Positions 22,674-28,669 of a DNA stretch of 33,070 bases are shown one piece after another. Under the pieces are notes generated by a model that saw only the letters and a list, made by a program, of their open reading frames with translations, made no database searches and was not told the origin of the DNA. The DNA lies in NCBI GenBank assembly GCA_038199035.1, contig JBBPZM010000021.1:1-33070 (forward strand). Reading direction: 5' to 3'. The DNA is from DATAEY01 sp038199035 (GTDB lineage: Bacteria > Actinomycetota > Thermoleophilia > Solirubrobacterales > Solirubrobacteraceae). The position numbers and the translations under genes were made by a program. Position 1 is the stretch's first letter; every line of letters begins with the position of its first letter.

Positions 22674-23566
22674 GCGAGCAGATCGCCCCCGTCGGCGGCG
22701 GGATCGAGATCGCCTACGAGACGTTCGGCGATCCCGCCGACCCGACGCTCCTGCTCATCATGGGCCTCGGGGTGCAGATGCTGCTGTGGGACGAGGAGCT
22801 TTGCGAGCTGCTGGCCTCGCGCGGGTTCCACGTCGTGCGCTTCGACAACCGCGACGTCGGGCGCTCGTCGAAGAGCGCGGCGCGCGCCCCGAAGGTCCTG
22901 CCCGCGATGTTGCGCCGCCCGCGCTCGGCGGCCTACACGCTGGACGACATGGCCGGCGACGCGGTCGGGCTGCTCGACCACCTGGGGATCGAGGCCGCCC
23001 ACGTCATGGGCGCCTCGATGGGCGGGATGATCGCCCAGACGGTGGCGGCCCGCCACCCCCAGCGCGTCCTTTCGCTGGTCTCGATCATGTCCACCACCGG
23101 CAACCGGCGCGTAGGGCGGGCCAAGCCGGCGATGATCGCCCTGCTCGTCAACCGTCCGCCGGCCGATCGCGCGGCCAACATCGAGCGCGCGGTCAAGACC
23201 TTCCGGGCGATCGGCTCGCCCGGCTTCCCGCTCGACGAGGCGCGCGTCCGCGACGTGGCCGGGCGCTCTTACGACCGCTGCTTCCATCCCGCCGGGGTCG
23301 CCCACCAGCTCGTGGCCATCCTCGCCTCGGGCAACCGCACGCAGGCACTGCGGTCCATCACCACCCCGACCCTCGTCGTCCACGGCGCAGACGACCCGCT
23401 GATCGACGTCTCCGGCGGCCGTGCCACGGCCCGCGCGATCCCAGGCGCCGAGCTGATGGTCATCCCGGGGATGGGGCACGACATGCCCCGCGCGGTGTGG
23501 CCGCGGATCGTCGATGCGGTCGAGGCCAATGCCCGGCGCGCGGCGGTCGCCCAGCCGGCGAGCTGA
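22670..23566 (+). CDS. Alpha/beta-fold hydrolase
   Basis: A 298-residue hydrolase. The oxyanion strand is LLLIMGLGVQMLLWDEEL, the nucleophile elbow is S116 in GASMGGMIAQ, the acid is in VHGADDPLID, and H270 is in GMGHDMP. The FDNRDVGRSS stretch is typical of the esterase/aclacinomycin methylesterase-like group. GTG 22670 overlaps the ALDH stop (GTGA), so it is the last coupled gene of the oxidation cluster. It could hydrolyse an ester or lactone formed upstream, but the substrate is not shown by sequence. It converges with the second GMC gene 43 bp away. Confidence 0.87.
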   Translation: MSEQIAPVGGGIEIAYETFGDPADPTLLLIMGLGVQMLLWDEELCELLASRGFHVVRFDNRDVGRSSKSAARAPKVLPAMLRRPRSAAYTLDDMAGDAVGLLDHLGIEAAHVMGASMGGMIAQTVAARHPQRVLSLVSIMSTTGNRRVGRAKPAMIALLVNRPPADRAANIERAVKTFRAIGSPGFPLDEARVRDVAGRSYDRCFHPAGVAHQLVAILASGNRTQALRSITTPTLVVHGADDPLIDVSGGRATARAIPGAELMVIPGMGHDMPRAVWPRIVDAVEANARRAAVAQPAS

Positions 23567-23608
23567 CGCCTCCGGTCGACCTGAATCCCAGCCGCCGGAC
23601 CTGACCGG

Positions 23609-25198
23609 CTACGCCGTGGCGGTCGCGCGCCCCGGCGCGCGGGGCGCCTCGGGCTCGCGCCCGCGGATCAGATCGGACGCCCTCTCCGCGATGGCGATCG
23701 TCGGCGCGTTGGTGTTGCCGCGCAGCACCGTCGGCATGACCGAGGCGTCGACCACCCGCAGGCCCTCGAACCCGTTGACCCGTAGCTCGGTGTCGACCAC
23801 GCTGCCCATCGCGCAGGTGCCCACCGGGTGGTACAGCGTCTGGGTGAACGTGCGCATGTGCTCGAGCAGGTCCTCGTCGGAGCCTGAGGCGGGGTAGACG
23901 AACGGCTCGCGCTCGTAGCGCTTGATCGCCGGCTGCTCGCGGATCTCCATGGCCATGCGCAGGGCGGCGAGCATGGTCTCGCGGTCCTCGTCGGTGTCGT
24001 AGTAGTTGTGCAGGATGCGCGGTCGGGCGCTGGGGATCGTCGAGCGCAGCGCGACGTAGCCACGGCTGCTGGGGCGCAGCAGGCAGACGCCCCACGTGTA
24101 GGCGTCGTCGAGCGGCGCGCCCAGGCCCTCGTCGTGGAACATGATCGCCGCGGCGTGGAACTGGACGTCCGGCGCGGCCAGCTCGGGCCGGGTCCGCGCG
24201 AAGCCGCCGGCCTCGCCGATGTTGGAGGTCAGCGGTCCGCGCCCCTCCTCCTGGAGCAGGGCGATGTTCTCCTCGGTCTCCGCCGACATGAGCGTCTCCT
24301 CGTCGGTGTAGAGGACCACCCCGCAGTTCGGGTGGTCCTGGAGGTTGTGCCCTACGGGCAGGTCGGCGCGGACCTCGACGTTCATCAGCTCGAGGTCCTC
24401 GGCCGGGCCGATCCCCGACAGCAGCAGCAGCTGCGGGGAGTTGTAGGCGCCGCCGGACACGATCACCTCGCGCTCGGCGCGGAGCTCCTCGAGGGCGCCC
24501 ACGCGGTCGATCTCCACCCCCACCGCTCGCGAGCCCTCGAAGAGGATGCGGGTAGCCAGGGCGCCGGTGAGCACGTCGAGGTTCGGTCGCTCCATCGCCG
24601 GGTGCAGGTAGGCCACCGCGGCGCTGCACCGCATCCCGTTGCGGTGGGTCACCTGGTACCAGCCGACGCCCTCCTGCTCGGCGCCGTTGAAGTCGTCGTT
24701 GGCCGGGTGGCCGGCCTGCTGGGCAGCCTCGATCCAGGCGGCCACCAGCGGATGGCGGGAGCGCCCCTCCGACACGGTCAGCGGCCCGCCGGCGCCGTGC
24801 AGCTCCGACGACCCCCGCTCGTTGTCCTCGGAGCGGATGAAGTAGGGCAGCAGGTCCTCGTAGCCCCAGCCCTCGCAGCCCATCGCCTTCCACTCGTCGT
24901 AGTCGGCGCGGTTGCCACGGATGTAGATCATCGCGTTGATCGACGAGGAGCCGCCGAGCACCCGACCGCGGGGGATGTAGTTGCGCCCCAGGCCCAGCTG
25001 CGGCTCGGGCTCGGAGAAGAACGACCAGTCGTAGCCGCTCTGGTAGAGCTTGCCGTAGGCGGCGGGGATGTGGATCTCGTCAGCGGTGTCGGGCGGCCCG
25101 ACCTCGACCACCGCCACCCTGACGTCCGGGTCCTCGCTGAGCCTTGCGGCCAGCACGCAGCCGGCCGAGCCGGCTCCGACGATCACGTAGTCGTACAT
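23609..25198 (-). CDS. GMC oxidoreductase, choline-dehydrogenase-like
   Basis: A 529-residue FAD enzyme. It opens directly with the FAD motif (MYDYVIVGAGSAGCVLAARL), so ATG 25198 is secure and there is no signal peptide; AGAGG precedes it. RGRVLGGSSSINAMIYIRG is the GMC signature 1 region, and SGGAYNSPQLLLLSGIGPAED matches GMC signature 2. The catalytic pair is H457 in YHPVGTCAMG and N497 in NTNAPT. The family oxidises primary alcohols (choline, glycine betaine aldehyde, alkanols, PEG). No betaine genes flank it, and it faces the alcohol/aldehyde oxidation cluster, so an aliphatic alcohol is as likely as choline. All catalytic residues are present. Confidence 0.88.
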   Translation of the reverse strand: MYDYVIVGAGSAGCVLAARLSEDPDVRVAVVEVGPPDTADEIHIPAAYGKLYQSGYDWSFFSEPEPQLGLGRNYIPRGRVLGGSSSINAMIYIRGNRADYDEWKAMGCEGWGYEDLLPYFIRSEDNERGSSELHGAGGPLTVSEGRSRHPLVAAWIEAAQQAGHPANDDFNGAEQEGVGWYQVTHRNGMRCSAAVAYLHPAMERPNLDVLTGALATRILFEGSRAVGVEIDRVGALEELRAEREVIVSGGAYNSPQLLLLSGIGPAEDLELMNVEVRADLPVGHNLQDHPNCGVVLYTDEETLMSAETEENIALLQEEGRGPLTSNIGEAGGFARTRPELAAPDVQFHAAAIMFHDEGLGAPLDDAYTWGVCLLRPSSRGYVALRSTIPSARPRILHNYYDTDEDRETMLAALRMAMEIREQPAIKRYEREPFVYPASGSDEDLLEHMRTFTQTLYHPVGTCAMGSVVDTELRVNGFEGLRVVDASVMPTVLRGNTNAPTIAIAERASDLIRGREPEAPRAPGRATATA

Positions 25199-25303
25199 CC
25201 TCTGCCCCCTGGAGTGGTGCGGCGGCTCAGCCGCAGGTCTGCGCTCCACCATCCTCCAGCGCGCGGCCAGCGTCAACCGGCCGGGCCCCGAAGGCCTGCC
25301 CGC

Positions 25304-25735
25304 CTACCGATCGGCGGCGAGCGAGGAGCGGCGCTCGCTCCCGATGCGGGCGAGCTCTTCGAGCACCGGGGTGCGACGCCGGAACTTGCGCTCGTATTCT
25401 CGCACTGCCCTGATCGTCTCGACGTCGGCGTCCTTCAGCGCGGCCGACACGCCCGCTACGTCGAGCTTGTCGTAGCCCTTGATCGGCTCGGGGCCGCGGA
25501 GGTAGCGCAGCTTGTTGAGCACGGCCGGGCGGTTGCGGTGGGATCGCTCGTAAGTTTCGATCTCTCCCAGCTCGACCTGTGTATGGCGGCTGAGCCCCGA
25601 GTTGACGTCGGCGTCCTTGAGCCCGGCATAGCCGGAGACGGCCGAGGAGGCGCCGGAGGGCGGCTGGCCTTCGTCGGGGGCGACCTCGTCGCCCCCGACG
25701 AAGAGACGATTACGCAGCGTGCTGATGAGGTTCAT
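25304..25735 (-). CDS. Small protein with an internal tandem duplication
   Basis: A 143-residue protein of unrecognised family, from ATG 25735 with GAGGA upstream. After a ~30-residue Gly/Pro/Ser-rich leader there are two ~50-residue units. Unit 1 (about 34-83) runs GYAGLKDADVNSGL to YERSHRNRPAVLNKLRYL; unit 2 (about 84-135) runs GYDKLDVAGVSAAL to YERKFRRRTPVLEELARI. Both share Gly-Tyr-x2-Leu, a Val/Leu helix, then YER-x2-R-x-R-x2-VL-x2-L. The repeats predict paired helices with a basic face and suggest binding to nucleic acid or another acidic partner, which is inference. It stands alone, 105 bp upstream of the GMC start on the same strand. Confidence 0.68.
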   Translation of the reverse strand: MNLISTLRNRLFVGGDEVAPDEGQPPSGASSAVSGYAGLKDADVNSGLSRHTQVELGEIETYERSHRNRPAVLNKLRYLRGPEPIKGYDKLDVAGVSAALKDADVETIRAVREYERKFRRRTPVLEELARIGSERRSSLAADR

Positions 25736-25794
25736 GTCCGTGTCCTCGGTTGAAGGGGATGATCATGGGCCGGTTCGTTCCGGCCCGCAGCGGG

Positions 25795-26049
25795 TCAGCT
25801 GCCGCCCTCGTCGAGCCATTTCTGCACGGCGACCGTGATCTCCGCGGCGTCTGACGCGGTCAGGGCCACCTGCGCGGCCGCGGCCTCCGGCAGATCGAGG
25901 TGAGCGAGTCGCAGCCCCACGAGCTCGGTCGGCCCGCTCGCCCCCTCCAGCGGCTGGCCGCAGGCCGGACAGGGCGCGGGGCCCACGGGCAGGTCGACCT
26001 TGGCCGGCTGCACGCGGATCCGGCACGTGAGGCACTTCAGATGGGGCAC
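25795..26049 (-). CDS. Small zinc-ribbon-like protein (84 aa)
   Basis: GTG 26049 is preceded by GAGGAGAG and gives PHLKCLTCRIRVQPAKVD, followed by GPAPCPACGQPLEG: two CxxC pairs 18 residues apart, a zinc ribbon at the N-terminus. The C-terminal ~35 residues (LAHLDLPEAAAAQVALTASD, then VQKWLDEGG) are helical and have no recognised fold. The open frame continues upstream past 26730 without protein-like content. It is transcribed divergently from a winged-helix regulator across a 102-bp AT-rich gap; TACCAT on the minus strand at about 26081-26086 could be its -10. A role in regulation is plausible from the arrangement but not shown. Confidence 0.62.
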   Translation of the reverse strand: MPHLKCLTCRIRVQPAKVDLPVGPAPCPACGQPLEGASGPTELVGLRLAHLDLPEAAAAQVALTASDAAEITVAVQKWLDEGGS

Positions 26050-26100
26050 GGCGGACGCTCTCTCCTCGTTGTGATCCAATGGTAACATGACTTCCAAGTC

Positions 26101-26116
26101 TAGAAAGCTTTTTCTA
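26101..26116. promoter_or_regulatory. Inverted repeat TAGAAA-GCTT-TTTCTA, candidate operator
   Basis: Perfect 6-bp arms around a 4-bp spacer, in the 102-bp divergent gap (26050-26151), the most AT-rich stretch in the second half of the window. Position and symmetry suit a dimeric winged-helix repressor controlling both genes. Confidence 0.45.
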
Positions 26117-26151
26117 TTTCCGTTCAGGAAGCCATCACGCCCCCCACATGG

Positions 26152-26436
26152 ATGTTCCTGAGCAACCATGCTCAGGTTCTCCTCTGCATCGCCGACGACC
26201 CAGGCATCCGCCTGCGCGACATCGGGGACCGTGTCGGGATAACCGAACGGGCCGCGCACCGCATCGTCGTGGAGCTGACCGAGGCCGGTTACCTCACGCG
26301 CGAGCGCCGGGGGCGGCGCAACCACTACACGATCGCCTCCCACCTGCCGCTGCCCGACCCCCTCGCCGGCGACCAGAAGATCGGCGATCTCCTGCGCCTC
26401 CTGACCGATCGCGCGCGACCAGCGTCGGCGTCGTGA
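26152..26436 (+). CDS. Winged helix-turn-helix regulator (MarR/ArsR-like)
   Basis: A protein of about 94 residues. HAQVLLCIADDPGIRLRDIGDRVGITERAAHRIVVELTEAGYLTRERRGRRNHYTI is a complete winged HTH: recognition helix at ITERAAHRIV, wing at RERRGRRNHY. The short C-terminal tail (PLPDPLAGDQKIGDLLRLL) may dimerise. ATG 26152 is given as start, but family members usually begin several residues earlier (WTFLTNHAQV), and AGGAAG at 26126-26131 points to an upstream non-standard start such as the ATC at 26134; start uncertain. It is divergent from the zinc-ribbon gene and faces the TAGAAA inverted repeat, its likely operator. The ligand is unknown. Confidence 0.78.
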   Translation: MFLSNHAQVLLCIADDPGIRLRDIGDRVGITERAAHRIVVELTEAGYLTRERRGRRNHYTIASHLPLPDPLAGDQKIGDLLRLLTDRARPASAS

Positions 26437-26482
26437 CCGCCGCGCGCGGCACCGGCGAGCCGCACGTTGCCCGACGGCGCCG

Positions 26483-26704
26483 ATGACCGGCGAGTCGCCA
26501 GAGCCGGGGCGGGCGGTGGTCGTGATGGTCGGCGGGGATCGCCTCGTCGTCGCCGCGAGCGCGGCCAGCGTCGTGGGCACCCTCAGCCAGGCCAGGCGCG
26601 AGGAGTTCTGCTCCTTCGAGGGCCCTCGGGGCACGGTCCACGTCAATCCCACGCAGGTCGCCCACATCGAAGAGGCGACCGCTCCCGACCACAAGGAAGG
26701 CTGA
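26483..26704 (+). CDS. Small hypothetical protein (73 aa)
   Basis: ATG 26483 to a stop at 26704. The product alternates hydrophobic beta-like stretches (AVVVMVGGDRLVVAASAASVVG) with a charged middle and ends GTVHVNPTQVAHIEEATA, a pattern seen in small beta-rich actinobacterial proteins of unknown role. No strong ribosome site is visible. It is followed 4 nt later by another small gene, so the two probably form an operon after the wHTH regulator. I do not recognise the family. Confidence 0.5.
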   Translation: MTGESPEPGRAVVVMVGGDRLVVAASAASVVGTLSQARREEFCSFEGPRGTVHVNPTQVAHIEEATAPDHKEG

Positions 26705-26708
26705 TGCC

Positions 26709-26927
26709 ATGACGCTCCCCGACCACACACCCGAGCGCGCAGAGGTCCACGCCGATGCGATCAAGCGGCTCGAGGACGCGATGGACGACCAGCAGCGGAC
26801 GAGCGACCAGGACCAGTCCGCGGTCGGCCCCACCGACGAGCTGCGCTCCGGGACTCGACTCGCCGCCGCGAACGAGCAGGTCTCGGCTCGCCGGGCATGG
26901 CTCGACTACGTCGAGCAGGGCGACTAG
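26709..26927 (+). CDS. Small hypothetical charged protein (72 aa)
   Basis: ATG 26709 with GGAAGG about 10 nt upstream, 4 nt after the previous stop. The 72-residue product is hydrophilic and helical (AEVHADAIKRLEDAMDDQQ, then LAAANEQVSARRAWLDYVE), with no cysteine, membrane segment or known motif. It converges on the flavin reductase gene 41 bp away. Supported mainly by spacing and composition. Confidence 0.48.
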   Translation: MTLPDHTPERAEVHADAIKRLEDAMDDQQRTSDQDQSAVGPTDELRSGTRLAAANEQVSARRAWLDYVEQGD

Positions 26928-26968
26928 CCCTCAGGTCGACCGGCCGGCAGGGGCAGGGGCCCCGGCTA

Positions 26969-27472
26969 TCAGGCCTCGTGCCCGGGCTCGAGGCGGCGAG
27001 CGCGATGGAAGGTGAACGGCGCCTCGCGCCGGTCGCTGGCGGCCTCGAAGGGATCCAGGAGGAACGCCCAGTGGTCGCCGGCGGCCACCCGGTCGATGAC
27101 CGTGGCCGCGAACCAGTTCGCGCACTCGTCGAGGATCGGCGCCCCGCCCGGGCCCGGAGACCACTGGCAGCGCGCGAACTTGTCGACCTCGTCCCCCGTC
27201 TGCGAGCCGAACAGCTCGGCCAGCTCCCGGGACTCGTCGGGGACGAGATGGACGACGATGATCTCGGATCGGCGGGCGACCGCGAAAGTGTGGTTCTTCT
27301 CCGAGATACAGACCAGGAAGCGGGGTGGGTCGATGCTGCATTGGGTGGCGAAGCCGACCAGGCATCCGGCGCGCTCGGCCTCCGTGCCCACGGTCACGAT
27401 GAACATCGGGTAGTCGAGCTCGGCGACGAGCTCGTGGACGGCGGGGGAGGGATCCGCCGGGCGCATCCTCAC
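26969..27472 (-). CDS. Flavin reductase-like (FMN-binding split barrel) protein
   Basis: A 167-residue protein of the flavin reductase domain family: YPMFIVTVGTEAERAGCLVGFATQCSIDPPRFLVCISEKNHTF is the FMN-binding N-terminal half, and LAELFGSQTGDEVDKF is the usual middle segment. Such enzymes reduce FMN/FAD with NAD(P)H for a monooxygenase, or bind flavin as electron carriers. GTG 27472 overlaps the small membrane-protein stop as GTGA; ATG 27466 is the alternative. It is the last gene of the ecm-meaB operon. It could supply reduced flavin to the monooxygenase-like protein at 16915-18126, but that link is speculative. Confidence 0.84.
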   Translation of the reverse strand: MRMRPADPSPAVHELVAELDYPMFIVTVGTEAERAGCLVGFATQCSIDPPRFLVCISEKNHTFAVARRSEIIVVHLVPDESRELAELFGSQTGDEVDKFARCQWSPGPGGAPILDECANWFAATVIDRVAAGDHWAFLLDPFEAASDRREAPFTFHRARRLEPGHEA

Positions 27473-27618
27473 CGCCGCACGAGCACGTAGGTGAGGGCGA
27501 GGACGAAGCCGAGCTGCCCGATGGCCAGGGCGGTTCCCAGGTTCGCCGCCCCCAGCGCCAGGGCGATGGCGCTCACCACCGCGAAGGTCGCGACGACGAT
27601 GCCCACGTCGGCCAGCAC
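27469..27618 (-). CDS. 49-residue membrane protein
   Basis: GTG 27618 starts 1 nt after the meaB stop, and the stop overlaps the flavin reductase start (GTGA). Nearly the whole chain is hydrophobic: residues about 4-23 (DVGIVVATFAVVSAIALALG) and about 30-46 (ALAIGQLGFVLALTYVL), ending in basic RR. Two transmembrane helices forming a hairpin are likely. The exact fit between its neighbours supports a real gene. No family recognised. Confidence 0.55.
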   Translation of the reverse strand: MLADVGIVVATFAVVSAIALALGAANLGTALAIGQLGFVLALTYVLVRR

Positions 27619-27619
27619 G

Positions 27620-28600
27620 TCAGGCGCCCTCGAGCGCGCGCTCCTCGAGCGCGCGGGTTAGAGCGGGCACGTCGAGCCCGGGCGTCTGCTCGGACAGCCA
27701 CCGCCGGGCCGCCCGATCGCCGCCCAGCGCGCGCAGTCCGCGCTCGCCGTGCTCGGCCGCGAAGTCGGCCAGCGCGTGGGCGCGCCGGGCGGCCAGGCGC
27801 CGGGCGGCGAGGTCCTCGCGCTCGCGATGGGCCGCCAGGGCCGCTGCCAGCTCCTCGATGCCGCGGGGCGGGGGCAGGCAGGAGACCGCGACCACCTCGG
27901 TCTCGGCGGCGTCGAGCGCCCCCAGCGCCGCTCGCAGGTCGCGCTCGGCGCTCACGGCCACCTGGCCAAGGTCGGCCTTGGTGACGACGAGGACGTCGGG
28001 CACCTCCATGATCCCGGCCTTGAGGAACTGGAGCACGTCGCCCGAGCCGGGTTGGACGACCACGGCCACCGTGTCGGCCACGTCGGCCACGTCTGTCTCG
28101 GACTGGCCGACCCCAACGGTCTCGATCACCACCACGTCGAACGCCGCGGCCAGCGCCTGGGCTGCGGCACGGGTCGCCGGCGCCAGGCCGCCCAGCTGAC
28201 CGCCGGCGGCGGTCGAGCGGATGAACACGCGGCGGTCCGCGGGGTCGAAGGCGATGCGGGCGCGGTCTCCGAGCAGCGCGCCCCCCGAGCGGCGCGACGT
28301 CGGGTCGACCGCCAGCACGGCCACCGAGCGTTCCTGCGCGCGCCACACGCGCACCAGCTCGGAGAGCAGCGAGGACTTGCCCACCCCGGGGGGGCCGGTG
28401 ACCCCGATGACATGGGCGGGCGACTCGCCGCCCAGCGCGGTGGGCGAGACCTCGGCCAGCAGCGCGGCGACCTCCTCGCTTCCGCCCGGCGCCCGGTTCT
28501 CGACCAGGTTCAGCGTGGCCGGCGCGGCCGTGACGTCGCCCTCGCGCAGGCGCCGTCCCAGCTCCGCCCCCGAGGGCGAGCGCCGGGAGGCGGGGCTCAC
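27620..28600 (-). CDS. meaB: MeaB/ArgK-type G3E GTPase, B12-mutase chaperone
   Basis: A 326-residue P-loop GTPase of the MeaB/MMAA family, which protects and reloads adenosylcobalamin-dependent mutases. The Walker A is G69-S76 (GPPGVGKS), followed by VLAVDPTSRRSGGALLGDRARI (switch region), FIRSTAAGGQLGGL, VIETVGVGQSE, TVAVVVQPGSGD and the guanine-recognition VTKAD. The C-terminal helices for dimerisation are complete. GTG 28600 gives a normal N-terminus. It is encoded 69 bp after an ethylmalonyl-CoA mutase-like gene on the same strand, so that enzyme is the probable client. Confidence 0.92.
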   Translation of the reverse strand: MSPASRRSPSGAELGRRLREGDVTAAPATLNLVENRAPGGSEEVAALLAEVSPTALGGESPAHVIGVTGPPGVGKSSLLSELVRVWRAQERSVAVLAVDPTSRRSGGALLGDRARIAFDPADRRVFIRSTAAGGQLGGLAPATRAAAQALAAAFDVVVIETVGVGQSETDVADVADTVAVVVQPGSGDVLQFLKAGIMEVPDVLVVTKADLGQVAVSAERDLRAALGALDAAETEVVAVSCLPPPRGIEELAAALAAHREREDLAARRLAARRAHALADFAAEHGERGLRALGGDRAARRWLSEQTPGLDVPALTRALEERALEGA

Positions 28601-28669
28601 GCCGCGGCGGCGCGCGACGTGGACCAGCGAAGCGGTCGCATCGTCACTCGCGAGCCGCTGCTGGGAGCG

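Noticed and set aside
24008..25753. 581-codon plus-strand open frame antisense to the GMC gene
   Set aside because: The minus strand has a complete FAD motif and catalytic His/Asn; this frame has none.
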